Assembly: GCF_000384415.1 (NCBI RefSeq)
Contig: NZ_ARVU01000001.1
Span: 682,001-746,000, forward strand
Source: Cycloclasticus pugetii PS-1
Lineage (GTDB): Bacteria > Pseudomonadota > Gammaproteobacteria > Methylococcales > Cycloclasticaceae
Direction of reading: 5' to 3'
DNA length: 64,000 nucleotides
Part shown: piece after piece, positions 55,438-64,000 of the stretch
Position numbering within the stretch: the stretch's first letter is position 1
Layout: each line of letters starts with the position of its first letter
Made by a program: the position numbers and the translations under genes
Notes under the pieces: model-generated
Seen by the model: the letters and a program-made list of their open reading frames with translations, nothing else
The model's database searches: none
Told to the model about the DNA's origin: nothing

Positions 55438-56880
55438 ATGGCATTACAAAAAGTTTTTTTGATAGGTGATGATAAAGATCGCTGCTCAGAAGTAATAACA
55501 GTATTAAATTTTTTAGATTATAAGGTTAAATTATTAACCTTGGATAAGTTACAAAGTGAAGTCAAGGATGATGAGTCACCACTGGTTATTCTTTGTGATG
55601 ATGTGAGCTTTAAGGACGATGAGATACATTCTTTTTATTCAGAGCCTAAGCACCAGCAACCATTTTTGTATTTACATAACAAAGGGCGTGCACCTAAATT
55701 GTCTAAAACCATAGCGAGCTACCTCGTCCCCTTAGAGTGGCCAACGACCTATCAGCACTTTATTAACAGTATTCGTCAGTTACAGTCTGTAGGGCATTCA
55801 CTGACACAAGAGACTTCAGAGCGAGCAACTCAACTATTTAGAAGTTTGGTAGGTAATAGTCAGGAGGTTAAACGTGTTAGGCAGCTAATTCAACAGGTAT
55901 GCGTTTCGGATGCAACGGTGTTAATTCTTGGTGAGTCGGGTACAGGAAAAGAAGTTATTGCGAGAAATATTCATTACCATTCGACTCGCCGTCAAAAGTC
56001 TTTTGTGCCTATCAACTGTGGAGCAATACCAGCAGAGCTGATTGAAAGTGAGTTGTTTGGCCATGAAAAGGGAGCCTTTACTGGTGCATTAACAGCAAGG
56101 CAGGGACGTTTTGAGTTGGCAGAAGGTGGGACTCTATTTCTTGATGAAATTGGTGATATGCCGATGCAAATGCAGGTAAAGTTACTACGAGTGTTACAGG
56201 AAAAAGTATTTGAGCGGGTAGGGGGGACTAAGTCTATTGAATGTAATGTAAGGGTGCTAGCTGCGACACATCGAGATTTAAAGCAGGAGATTGAAAAGGG
56301 CAGCTTTAGGGAAGATTTATTTTATAGATTAGATGTATTTCCTATTAGTATTGCGCCATTAAGAAATCGCGCTGAAGATATTCCTATGCTGGTGAGTGAA
56401 TTAGTGCAACGTATTGAAAATGATAATAAAGGCTCTGTGCGCTTTACCTCGGGTGCATTAATGGCGCTATGTCAGTACGACTGGCCTGGTAATGTTAGAG
56501 AGTTGGCAAATATGGTAGAGCGACTCGCCATTATTCATGCTTACGGGGTTGTAGATGTTAAGGACTTGCCTGATAAGTTTCAGCAGTACGATAGTGCACC
56601 GGTGGTTACACAAGAGGAGTTGCTGCTTGAGTCGCCAATATTCGACGAGACAAGTTTATTAAATCATCATTCGGTGACTAATGGCCATCATGCGGTAGGT
56701 ATCTTGCCTGAGCAAGGGATGGATCTTAAAGAGCATTTGAATAACCTTGAGTATTCATTAATTCAACAGGCGTTAAATGATTCGGATGGTGTGGTGGCGC
56801 ATGCCGCTAAGAAGTTAAGTATGCGTCGAACGACCCTTGTTGAGAAGATGCGGAAACATGAGATTAACCGCGCGGATTAA
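55438..56880 (+). CDS. flrA: Flagellar master regulator FlrA/FleQ, sigma-54 activator
   Basis: The top regulator of polar flagellar genes, with about 480 residues. An atypical receiver-like FleQ domain (about 1-115, [10 protein letters not shown]) lacks a standard phosphorylation site. The AAA+ domain (about 130-370) has Walker A GESGTGKE, the sigma-54 contact motif GAFTGA, and Walker [11 protein letters not shown] Fis-type helix-turn-helix lies in the last 45 residues ([17 protein letters not shown]). In relatives it is inhibited by FleN and cyclic-di-GMP. ATG 55438 is preferred because an upstream ATG at 55417 would overlap the predicted promoter, but neither has a good ribosome site. Confidence 0.93.
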   Translation: MALQKVFLIGDDKDRCSEVITVLNFLDYKVKLLTLDKLQSEVKDDESPLVILCDDVSFKDDEIHSFYSEPKHQQPFLYLHNKGRAPKLSKTIASYLVPLEWPTTYQHFINSIRQLQSVGHSLTQETSERATQLFRSLVGNSQEVKRVRQLIQQVCVSDATVLILGESGTGKEVIARNIHYHSTRRQKSFVPINCGAIPAELIESELFGHEKGAFTGALTARQGRFELAEGGTLFLDEIGDMPMQMQVKLLRVLQEKVFERVGGTKSIECNVRVLAATHRDLKQEIEKGSFREDLFYRLDVFPISIAPLRNRAEDIPMLVSELVQRIENDNKGSVRFTSGALMALCQYDWPGNVRELANMVERLAIIHAYGVVDVKDLPDKFQQYDSAPVVTQEELLLESPIFDETSLLNHHSVTNGHHAVGILPEQGMDLKEHLNNLEYSLIQQALNDSDGVVAHAAKKLSMRRTTLVEKMRKHEINRAD

Positions 56881-56948
56881 GTGACCAATATTTGACATTC
56901 GTTAAATCAATACTTCATAACGTATTGTTTATTAAGCATTAAATAATA

Positions 56949-56964
56949 TGGCACGTTTTTGGCA
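56949..56964 (+). promoter_or_regulatory. Sigma-54 promoter of flrBC
   Basis: TGGCACGTTTTTGGCA matches the sigma-54 consensus TGGCACR-N4-TTGCW with one mismatch outside the invariant GG (-24) and GC (-12) pairs, which are correctly 10 bases apart. It lies 34 bases before the flrB ATG, as expected for a class II flagellar promoter driven by FlrA. Confidence 0.9.
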
Positions 56965-56998
56965 TTGTTTGTGAGTACCACAATTACAATGGCAGAAA

Positions 56999-58186
56999 AT
57001 GAGTTTACTTGCTACATCAGATAAGGTTCATCAGAGCCAACCACTTGAAGATGCTTTTCATGCGTTTAATCAAGTGTCGCAACACCTAACGGAGTCATAC
57101 CAGCAACTCGAACAACAGGTGGTTGTTTTAAGTGATGCGCTAGCTCAATCAAACTCAGAAAAAATACAGCACTTATCAGACAAAGAGGCCTTAGCGACTC
57201 AATTGGAAGGGTTGATTGAGGCTATTCCTGGTGCAGTTATTGTTCTTGATGTTCAGCAGAAAGTTGTCAAGCTAAATGCTTGCGCTAGATCCTGGGTGGA
57301 TGGAGATGTACTAGGGTTACCGTGGGATAATGTACAGACAAATTATTTGATTCCCGATGAGCAGCTTGCAGATCAATTTAGTCTAAAGACGGGGCAAATA
57401 GTCGCCTTATCCACCACAAGCTTAGGTGGGCAATCTGGTAGTGTCGTTTTACTAACCGATATCACTCAGCAACGAGAGTTACATCAACAGCTTGAGCATA
57501 AAAAAAAACTGGCTGAAATGGGTGAGTTTTCCGCAGGCTTGGCTCATCAAATCAGAACGCCTTTAGCGTCTGCATTATTGTATGCCTCGCAACTGAATAC
57601 AGGTGTATTAAGTCATGAGGCGCAGCAAATTTTTGCCGCAAAACTACTTGATAGATTAAGGCTATTGAACACACAAATAACAGATATGCTGAATTATTCG
57701 CATCATGGTGAGTTTGTGAAGCAGCCCGTTAAATTAACAACGTTTATTAAGGACTTAAGCGATTTGTATCAGGATAAACCAGTTGCTTTTGAGGGTCGTG
57801 ATGCAGAAGAGTCTATACAGCTTTATATCAGTAAAAATGCTTTGCTCGGCGCGATTGGTAATTTGCTAGATAACGCCTTAGATGCGATTAAGTCGGGTGA
57901 ATCTGTGACATGTTCAATAAGCTTGAACGGTGACGCTGACCTAAGAATCACCGTGGCAGATCAAGGGCATGGCTTGAGCAAAAAGCAGCAACAACGAATA
58001 TTCGAGCCCTTCTATACCAATAAAGCCAATGGAACAGGGTTAGGTTTGGCTGTGGTCAGTAATGTGGTTAACGCCCACGCGGGTGACATTAAATGGGTCT
58101 CAAAGGTAGGGGTTGGGACCACGATGGACGTTCAATTACCGGTGGTAATGTCATCGTCCATGAAGCAACTACAAGGGAGTATGTAA
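56999..58186 (+). CDS. flrB: Flagellar sensor histidine kinase FlrB/FleS
   Basis: A 395-residue soluble histidine kinase. Residues about 20-65 are a coiled coil rich in Gln and Leu. A PAS-like domain (about 68-160, AIPGAVIVLDVQQKVVKLN) follows. The phosphorylated His is in GEFSAGLAHQIRTP near 175-188. The HATPase domain shows LLDNALDAI and ADQGHGLS, then GTGLGLAVV. No membrane segment is seen, so the signal is cytoplasmic, in line with sensing basal-body assembly in relatives. It forms a two-component pair with FlrC, which starts just after its stop. Confidence 0.93.
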   Translation: MSLLATSDKVHQSQPLEDAFHAFNQVSQHLTESYQQLEQQVVVLSDALAQSNSEKIQHLSDKEALATQLEGLIEAIPGAVIVLDVQQKVVKLNACARSWVDGDVLGLPWDNVQTNYLIPDEQLADQFSLKTGQIVALSTTSLGGQSGSVVLLTDITQQRELHQQLEHKKKLAEMGEFSAGLAHQIRTPLASALLYASQLNTGVLSHEAQQIFAAKLLDRLRLLNTQITDMLNYSHHGEFVKQPVKLTTFIKDLSDLYQDKPVAFEGRDAEESIQLYISKNALLGAIGNLLDNALDAIKSGESVTCSISLNGDADLRITVADQGHGLSKKQQQRIFEPFYTNKANGTGLGLAVVSNVVNAHAGDIKWVSKVGVGTTMDVQLPVVMSSSMKQLQGSM

Positions 58187-58187
58187 G

Positions 58188-59531
58188 GTGATAAAACAAA
58201 TAGATGTGTTAATTGTTGAAGATGATGAACCGTTGCAAGAAGCTATTCAAGATGCGTTAACGGCTTACGGTTATCAAACAAAGTGCGCTGCTAACGGCCT
58301 TGAAGCACTTAAAGTGCTGGAGACGTATCAGGCTCGTTTAGTGATCAGTGATGTTCAAATGGACGGAATGGGTGGTCAAGAACTACTTGAAATGCTCAAA
58401 GTGCGGTTTCCAAACTTACCGGTTTTATTAATGACTGCGCATGCCACAGTGGAGCAGGCCGTCAAGGCGATACAAGCAGGTGCATCAGACTATTTAACAA
58501 AACCCTTTGAGGTGGACCAACTCATTGTTCATGTGGAGCAAACGATCTCGCCAAGAGAAACCGCGTTTGGTGAACTACCCAGTAATGACAGCTGTATGAA
58601 AGACATTGTGGCGTTAGCAGGGCGTGTCGCTAAAAGTGAAGCGACGGTATTGATACAGGGCGAAAGTGGCACGGGTAAAGAAGTGTTATCGCGATTTATT
58701 CACAAAAACTCGCCTAGAAGTAAAAAAGAATTTGTGGCGATAAATTGTGCGGCGATTCCTGAAAACATGCTTGAAGCGATGTTGTTTGGCTATGAAAAAG
58801 GGGCGTTTACAGGTGCATATCAGTCGTCAGCAGGAAAATTCGAGCAGGCGCAAGGCGGGACTATTTTGCTGGATGAAATCTCTGAAATGAATATTTTATT
58901 ACAGGCTAAATTGTTGCGTGTTTTACAAGAAAAAGAAGTGGAGCGCTTGGGCGGCAAAAAAACCATAGCGCTTGACGTGCGTGTATTGGCGACCACCAAT
59001 AAAGACCTAAGAACCCTGGTGAACGAGGGTAAGTTTAGAGAGGATCTGTTGTATAGGATCAATGTGTTCCCCATCAATATACCACCACTAAGAGAGCGAA
59101 AAGCAGATGTTCTGGCTTTGTCGAAAACGATGATTGCGCGACATTATAACGGCGACCAATCGCCACCAACACTATCAGCTAACACCATTAAGCTGCTTGA
59201 AAAGCATGATTGGAAAGGGAATGTTCGTGAGTTAGAAAATGTCATTCAGCGGGCTTTAATTATGGCAAATGGCTCAATGATTACTGAGAACGATTTGATT
59301 TTTGAATCGACGCCATCAGCAACAAGCACAGAACCGCTTGAGAGGTCTGAGACGGCAGAAAATGAGTTGAGTGCAGGTGTTAGAGCGGTCGAAGATAAGC
59401 TTATTCTCGATACGCTAGTTAGTGCTAATGGCAGTCGTAAAAATACTGCCGAACGGCTTGGTATCAGTGCAAGAACACTGCGCTACAAAATTGCACGGAT
59501 GCGTGAGGCGGGCGTTGAAATCCCTGCATGA
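58188..59531 (+). CDS. flrC: Flagellar response regulator FlrC/FleR, sigma-54 activator
   Basis: A 447-residue class III activator. The receiver domain (about 5-118) has the acidic pocket VEDDE and phospho-acceptor D55 in VISDVQMDG. The AAA+ domain (about 135-355) has [14 protein letters not shown] and ILLDEISEM. A Fis-type helix-turn-helix ends the protein (NTAERLGISARTLRYKIARM). It activates basal body, hook and flagellin operons with sigma-54. It starts at GTG 58188, two bases after the flrB stop, behind AAGGGAG. Confidence 0.94.
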   Translation: MIKQIDVLIVEDDEPLQEAIQDALTAYGYQTKCAANGLEALKVLETYQARLVISDVQMDGMGGQELLEMLKVRFPNLPVLLMTAHATVEQAVKAIQAGASDYLTKPFEVDQLIVHVEQTISPRETAFGELPSNDSCMKDIVALAGRVAKSEATVLIQGESGTGKEVLSRFIHKNSPRSKKEFVAINCAAIPENMLEAMLFGYEKGAFTGAYQSSAGKFEQAQGGTILLDEISEMNILLQAKLLRVLQEKEVERLGGKKTIALDVRVLATTNKDLRTLVNEGKFREDLLYRINVFPINIPPLRERKADVLALSKTMIARHYNGDQSPPTLSANTIKLLEKHDWKGNVRELENVIQRALIMANGSMITENDLIFESTPSATSTEPLERSETAENELSAGVRAVEDKLILDTLVSANGSRKNTAERLGISARTLRYKIARMREAGVEIPA

Positions 59532-59570
59532 TGGTATTAATTGTTCAGAAACACGGTAAGGAAAAAGACT

Positions 59571-59888
59571 ATGAGTAACATGGAAATAAATAATGTATTG
59601 GCCCAAATGCGGGCGATGTCGGCGCAAGCTTCAAATACAGTTGCAGAAGCAAAACCAACAAATTCATCAGACTTCTCAACAATGCTGAGTCAGTCAATTG
59701 AAGCGGTGAATAAAACACAACAAGAAGCCAGTACGCTATCAGAAGCTTTTACGAAAGGTGAAACGGATGCCAGTTTGGCTGAAGTAATGGTGTCTTTGCA
59801 AAAAGCAAACTTATCATTTCAGACGGTTCTGCAAACTAGAAATAAGTTAGTAGATGCCTATAAAGATGTTATGCGGATGAGCATGTAA
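59571..59888 (+). CDS. fliE: Flagellar hook-basal body protein FliE
   Basis: A 105-residue protein that links the MS ring to the proximal rod. The C-terminal half (LAEVMVSLQKANLSFQTVL, then RNKLVDAYKDVMRMSM) is diagnostic. AAGGA about eight bases before ATG 59571 fixes the start; the frame is open from 59541. It heads fliEFGHI, 39 bases after flrC. No convincing sigma-54 promoter was seen directly before it, so it may be read from the flrBC promoter or one not recognised here. Confidence 0.95.
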   Translation: MSNMEINNVLAQMRAMSAQASNTVAEAKPTNSSDFSTMLSQSIEAVNKTQQEASTLSEAFTKGETDASLAEVMVSLQKANLSFQTVLQTRNKLVDAYKDVMRMSM

Positions 59889-59936
59889 GCGTGTTTGCTA
59901 ATGCTCATAAAAATTACTTAAAGCAGGTTTACTAAT

Positions 59937-61601
59937 ATGGCAACTTCCGCCGAACAAGCAACTATTCAATTATCACCAAACAATATGATGGTGCGTCAGC
60001 TGGGCGTGATGCTCGCGCTGGCCATCAGTGTCGCCTTAGGTGTTGCGGTGGTGTTGTGGTCACAAACGCCAAACTACAGCCTGTTATATAGTAATTTGGG
60101 TGATAGGGAATTAAGCGAAGTAATGTCTGGTTTGCAGCAATCAGGGGTTGAGTATAAGTTAGAAGCAGGTTCAGGCGCTATATTGGTGCCTTCGTCACAA
60201 GTTGATGAGTTGCGTTTAAAATTAGCCGGTTTAGGTCTGCCACGTGGTGGTGGACAAGGGTTTGAATTATTAGAAAAAGAAACCGGTTTTGGCGGTAGTC
60301 AAGCTATCGAAAAAGCGCGTATTCAACGTGCATTAGAAGGTGAAATAGCCCGCTCCATTGTAACTATACAAAGTGTACGTTCTGCGCGTGTTTTATTAGC
60401 CATTCCAAAGCAGTCCGTGTTTTTACGGCATCGTAAAAAACCCAGTGCTTCGGTGGTTGTTGATATGCATCAAGGGCGAGAGCTGAATAAACCTGAAGTT
60501 GCCGCTATTTTGCACTTGGTGTCATCAGCGGTGCCACAGCTTGATGTATCGCAAGTAACCGTTGTTGACCAAAAAGGTGCTCTATTAAGTGCTAAAACAT
60601 CAAATGATGTTATGTCTCTGACAAGCAACCAATTTGAGTTTAAGCAAGGTGTTGAAGAGCATTTAATCAACCGGGTTGAAAGTATTTTATTGCCGATTGT
60701 TGGCGCAGGTGCTATTCGTGCATCGGTCTCAGCGGATGTTGATTTTACGACGACAGAGCAGACACAAGAGCAATATAACCCCGACTTGGCCGCTTTAAGA
60801 AGTGAGCAGGTGACCGAAGAGCAGAGCAATTTAGCAGGTGTGCAAGGTGTTCCGGGTGCGCTCTCTAATCAACCGCCTGCAGCTGGGGTCGCACCAGAAG
60901 TTGCTGAAGGTGAATTGGGAAGCACTCCATCGGCGACCACGAATGTTAATAAACGGTCCATTAAGAACTACGAATTGGATAAGAAAATCAGCCACACTAA
61001 ATTGTCTAGCGGCCGTGTAAAACGAATAACTGTGGCCGTTGTAATAGATAATAAACAAGGAGCGGTGACCGCTGAGGGTGGAGCGAGTGCTTCAGAACCC
61101 TATAGCGATGAGGATGTTGCTAAATTCACTGTGCTCGTGAAAGAGGCTGTTGGTTTTAATGCATTGCGAGGAGATAGCGTAACCATTACTAATTTGGCAT
61201 TTAGGCAGCCAGATGTTCCTGTTGCCTTGCCTGAAGTGCCCTTGTGGGAACAAGCCTGGGTGCTAGATGCTGCTAAACAGGTTGTCGGCGGGGTTTTTGC
61301 GCTAATCTTGATATTTTTTGTATTAAGGCCCACTATTAAAACGTTATTAGAAAAACCAACTGCAACGGGTTTACCAGCAGGCGGTCAAGGCACGCAGATG
61401 ACTCCTAGTGGCGCTATGGCGACAGAGGCAAGAGCTTCTCAGTCAGCGGGGGAAAGGTCTTTGGAGCTTGAGTCAGATGAGGAACTGATGATGTTAGAAG
61501 CACCTAAAAGTTACGAACAGCGTTTAGAGATGGCCCAAAAGATAGCAGGCGAAGATCCTAAGCGGGTTGCCCAAGTCATGAAAACATGGATAAAAGAATA
61601 A
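59937..61601 (+). CDS. fliF: Flagellar MS-ring protein FliF
   Basis: The inner-membrane scaffold of the basal body. The 554-residue protein has a first transmembrane helix at about 24-45, a periplasmic YscJ/FliF-type ring-building region (NYSLLYSNLGDRELSEV onward), an Asn/Pro/Ala-rich central loop near 270-335, a second transmembrane helix at about 440-462, and a cytoplasmic acidic tail binding FliG (SYEQRLEMAQKIAGEDPKRVAQVMKTWI). Its stop overlaps the fliG ATG (TAATG). Confidence 0.97.
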   Translation: MATSAEQATIQLSPNNMMVRQLGVMLALAISVALGVAVVLWSQTPNYSLLYSNLGDRELSEVMSGLQQSGVEYKLEAGSGAILVPSSQVDELRLKLAGLGLPRGGGQGFELLEKETGFGGSQAIEKARIQRALEGEIARSIVTIQSVRSARVLLAIPKQSVFLRHRKKPSASVVVDMHQGRELNKPEVAAILHLVSSAVPQLDVSQVTVVDQKGALLSAKTSNDVMSLTSNQFEFKQGVEEHLINRVESILLPIVGAGAIRASVSADVDFTTTEQTQEQYNPDLAALRSEQVTEEQSNLAGVQGVPGALSNQPPAAGVAPEVAEGELGSTPSATTNVNKRSIKNYELDKKISHTKLSSGRVKRITVAVVIDNKQGAVTAEGGASASEPYSDEDVAKFTVLVKEAVGFNALRGDSVTITNLAFRQPDVPVALPEVPLWEQAWVLDAAKQVVGGVFALILIFFVLRPTIKTLLEKPTATGLPAGGQGTQMTPSGAMATEARASQSAGERSLELESDEELMMLEAPKSYEQRLEMAQKIAGEDPKRVAQVMKTWIKE

Positions 61602-62620
61602 TGGCTGAAGAACAAATAAGTGCACATGAATTAAGTGGAACAGCGAAGGCAGCAGTACTATTGTTGTCTTTAGGTGAAGACTATGCGGCAGGTGTTATGA
61701 AACACATGGGGCCTAAAGAAGTACAACAAGTTGGCACAGCCATGGCCTCACTTGAAAATGTGACGACGGAAATGCTGGATTCAGTTGTAGGACACTTTAT
61801 TACCACCATTGGCGGGCAAACGGCGTTAGGCATAGATTCGGATAAATACATTAAAAATGTGCTGACCAATGCGCTAGGAGTGGATAAGGCGGGTGGCGTC
61901 ATTGATCGGATTTTGTTGGGCAGAAACTCTAAGGGGTTAGAGCAACTTAAATGGATGGATCCACGGTCGATTGCAGACTTTATTCGTTTAGAGCATCCAC
62001 AAATCATGGCCATCGTCTTATCGTATTTAGACAGTGATCAAGCCGCTGAAACATTGGGTTATCTGCCAGCCTCGCAGAGGTCTGATGTGCTCATGCGTAT
62101 TGCCGTACTGGATGGTGTACAACCAGATGCATTACAAGAGCTCGATGCGATTATGGAAAATCAGTTAGCTGGAAACTCTGGTGCTCAAACTGCCCAAATG
62201 GGTGGTATTCAAACGGCAGCCAATATTTTAAATTTCTTAGAAGGTTCGATGAGTGCCGAACTTATTGATGCGGTAGTCGAATCAGATGATGAAATTGGAC
62301 AATTAATTCAAGATAAGATGTTTGTCTTTGATAATTTGATTGATGTTGACGATCGTGGCATTCAAAGCTTACTCAAAGAGGTGTCTACTGATGTATTAAC
62401 GCTGGCATTACGTGCAGCAGAAGAAGCGTTGAAAGAAAAAATATTTGCAAATATGTCTAAACGTGCCGCCGAAATGCTGCGTGATGATATGGAAGCCGCT
62501 GCACCTGCTAAGGTGAGTGATGTAGAGGCGGCGCAAAAAGAAGTGTTAGTGATTGCAAGACGTTTGGCAGACTCAGGTGAAATTGCGTTAGGTGGCTCTG
62601 GAGGCGAGGAGTTTGTCTAA
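61601..62620 (+). CDS. fliG: Flagellar motor switch protein FliG
   Basis: The C-ring protein that interacts with the stator. The 339-residue protein has the FliF-binding N domain (GTAKAAVLLLSLGEDYAAGVMKHM), the middle domain (HPQIMAIVLSYLDSDQAAETL) and the C-terminal torque helix (FDNLIDVDDRGIQSLLKEV, with charged residues that contact MotA). The start at 61601 overlaps the fliF stop by one base. An open frame begins 15 bases earlier but its extra residues are inside fliF. Confidence 0.96.
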   Translation: MAEEQISAHELSGTAKAAVLLLSLGEDYAAGVMKHMGPKEVQQVGTAMASLENVTTEMLDSVVGHFITTIGGQTALGIDSDKYIKNVLTNALGVDKAGGVIDRILLGRNSKGLEQLKWMDPRSIADFIRLEHPQIMAIVLSYLDSDQAAETLGYLPASQRSDVLMRIAVLDGVQPDALQELDAIMENQLAGNSGAQTAQMGGIQTAANILNFLEGSMSAELIDAVVESDDEIGQLIQDKMFVFDNLIDVDDRGIQSLLKEVSTDVLTLALRAAEEALKEKIFANMSKRAAEMLRDDMEAAAPAKVSDVEAAQKEVLVIARRLADSGEIALGGSGGEEFV

Positions 62621-63245
62621 TTCATCAACAAAAAAAGAGGTTGTTTCTTCTTGGCGTTTTCCATCATTTGTCCAAGGTGACTCTGTTGATGTGGATATAG
62701 CTCATGTTAAAGCCCCGACGGCTGGTGATCTTGAAAAACTGCAAGAACAAGCAATGCAGGAAGCCTCTAAAAAAGGCTATGAAGAAGGGCTTGCAAAAGG
62801 ATTAAGGGCGGCTGAAGCACAAATTTCACAACAGGTTAAATCCTTGGAGTCTGTTATTCAGTCGTTAGTGAGCCCGTATGAAGAATTTGACGAGCGTGTA
62901 GAGAATGAAATTGCCTCGCTTGCGATTCAGATCTCAAAACAGCTGATTCGACGAGAATTAAAAGCCGATGCGGGGCAGGTCGTTGGTGTTGTAAAAGAAG
63001 CACTAAGCGCATTACCTTCAAGTTCACAAAATATTCAATTATTTTTACACCCTGATGATGCGGCGTTAATAAAGTCAGCGCTTTCAATTGATGATGAGGC
63101 CCGTTGGAAAATTGTTGAAGACCCAGTTATTACCAGAGGTGGTTGTCGTGTTGCTACCGACGCATCAACAATTGACGCAACCATTGAAAACCGCCTGTTA
63201 GCCATCATTGCTAAAGCCTTGGGTGATGAAAGAGCGGTGTCGTGA
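62613..63245 (+). CDS. fliH: Flagellar assembly protein FliH
   Basis: FliH regulates the FliI export ATPase, acting like the peripheral stalk of F-type ATPases. About 210 residues: an N-terminal segment that binds the C-ring (VVSSWRFPSF), a Gln/Glu-rich helix (about 38-85) with small-residue spacing, and a C-terminal domain with EIASLAIQISKQLIRRELK. The start is taken as TTG 62613 because GGAGG lies eight bases before it; GTG 62592 is in frame but has a weak ribosome site. It overlaps fliG by eight bases and its stop overlaps the fliI GTG. Confidence 0.88.
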   Translation: MSNSSTKKEVVSSWRFPSFVQGDSVDVDIAHVKAPTAGDLEKLQEQAMQEASKKGYEEGLAKGLRAAEAQISQQVKSLESVIQSLVSPYEEFDERVENEIASLAIQISKQLIRRELKADAGQVVGVVKEALSALPSSSQNIQLFLHPDDAALIKSALSIDDEARWKIVEDPVITRGGCRVATDASTIDATIENRLLAIIAKALGDERAVS

Positions 63246-64000
63246 ACGATTTATCATTTGTAACGCAACGTACAGATAAATGGCTTAAGCGCCTTAAAGA
63301 ATATCAAGAACGAATTGAAGAGCCTCAGCCAATGTTGGTAGAGGGGCGATTAACACGAATGGTCGGTTTGACATTGGAAGCGGTTGGTTGTCGCTCGACA
63401 ATTGGAGGGCGCTGTATGATAGAAACGGCGGATGGCCATCAAACCGAGGCGGAAGTCGTTGGTTTTTCGGGCGAACGTTTATATTTAATGCCAACGGGCG
63501 ATATTAGAGGTCTTGAGCAAGATTGTCGAGTTATTCCTATGGGTTTGAGTAGTATGGCGCATGTCGGACCTGGTTTATTAGGTCGAGTTGTGGATGGCGG
63601 CGGTAAACCAATTGATGGCAAAGGCCCTGTGCATACGACTGACACAATGCCTTTACACGGCCGTGCCATGAATCCCTTGGGGAGACGGGCTATAACGGAG
63701 CCTTTGGATGTTGGTATTGGGACTATTAATTCATTATTAACGGTTGGGCAGGGCCAGCGAATAGGCTTGTTTGCTGGCAGTGGCGTAGGTAAAAGTGTAT
63801 TGCTTGGCATGATGACGAAATATACGAAAGCGGATGTGGTCGTGGTGGGCCTTATTGGTGAGCGTGGTAGAGAGGTGAACGAGTTTGTTAGAAAAACTTT
63901 GGGAGCCGAAGGAATGGCGCGAGCAGTAGTGGTGGCGTCACCAGCGGATGACCCGCCATTGATGCGAATGCACGGTGCTATGTTGGCGACCAGTATTGCT
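63242..64000 (+). CDS. fliI: Flagellar export ATPase FliI, 5' part (runs off the window)
   Basis: The first 253 residues of the type III export ATPase are visible. The start is GTG 63242, overlapping the fliH TGA. The beta-barrel N domain (about 30-100) is followed by the nucleotide domain with Walker A GSGVGKS at residues 179-185, GLIGERGREVNEF near 204-216, and MNPLGRRAITEPLDVGI before it. These are specific for FliI/YscN rather than the F1 beta subunit. The C-terminal part lies beyond base 64000. Confidence 0.95.
   Translation, partial: MNDLSFVTQRTDKWLKRLKEYQERIEEPQPMLVEGRLTRMVGLTLEAVGCRSTIGGRCMIETADGHQTEAEVVGFSGERLYLMPTGDIRGLEQDCRVIPMGLSSMAHVGPGLLGRVVDGGGKPIDGKGPVHTTDTMPLHGRAMNPLGRRAITEPLDVGIGTINSLLTVGQGQRIGLFAGSGVGKSVLLGMMTKYTKADVVVVGLIGERGREVNEFVRKTLGAEGMARAVVVASPADDPPLMRMHGAMLATSIA

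Noticed and set aside
59533-59548. TGGTATTAATTGTTCA as a sigma-54 promoter of fliE
   Set aside because: The -24 GG is followed at the required 10 bases by TC instead of GC, so the invariant -12 element is missing.

Overview
The window looks like a piece of chromosome from a gammaproteobacterium with a moderately low G+C content (roughly 40-45% by eye) and a polar-type flagellum. Evidence for the group is gene content and order: smc-zipA-ligA, gyrA-serC-serA-pheA-hisC-tyrA-aroA-cmk-rpsA-ihfB-lapA-lapB, rnr-rlmB-rpsF-rpsR-(DUF2232)-rplI-dnaB-alr-radA, and flrABC followed by fliEFGHI. The combination, together with fatty-acid use genes, would suit a marine gammaproteobacterium, possibly near Cycloclasticus or Methylophaga (Thiotrichales/Piscirickettsiaceae). 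That placement is inference from gene order only. I see no rRNA, tRNA, CRISPR array, insertion sequence or prophage.

Layout. 1-1614: end of an SDR-type epimerase, then ferrochelatase. 1717-7544: an accessory metabolic patch, with a GabD-type semialdehyde dehydrogenase facing away from a DapA-family aldolase/dehydratase, a ketopantoate-reductase-like protein and an EamA exporter, then a convergent BASS-family transporter. 7762-9666: htpG behind a near-perfect sigma-32 promoter. 9754-10661: a His/Tyr/Asn-rich exported protein and QueF on the minus strand. 10796-18192: smc, zipA, ligA and a DUF484-GGDEF diguanylate cyclase. 18462-32553: gyrA, then a long biosynthetic run (serine, aromatic amino acids, shikimate, CMP kinase) into S1, IHF-beta, LapAB and a ComEA-like protein.

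32617-41395 (minus strand): a complete long-chain fatty-acid uptake and beta-oxidation set: FadL, FadD, thiolase, HAD/crotonase fusion and acyl-CoA dehydrogenase. 41550-43628: an unusual crotonase and an orphan UDP-sugar dehydrogenase. 43774-53272: RNase R, RlmB, the S6/S18/L9 ribosomal operon with a DUF2232 membrane protein, DnaB, alanine racemase and RadA. 53342-55263 (minus): an FHA protein and a CBS/CorC membrane protein. 55438-64000: the flagellar regulators FlrA, FlrB and FlrC, with a clear sigma-54 promoter in front of flrB, then fliE, fliF, fliG, fliH and the start of fliI, which runs off the window.

Most of the window is ordinary core genome. The points most worth following are the uncharacterised gabD/DapA-like/PanE-like/transporter patch with three copies of one 9-base word in its control region, an internal four-cysteine motif in ferrochelatase suggesting a [2Fe-2S] cluster, a strong structured leader in front of rpsF, an RNase R reading frame with a hydrophobic N-terminal extension, an apparently leaderless smc, and a crotonase that has lost both hydratase glutamates.
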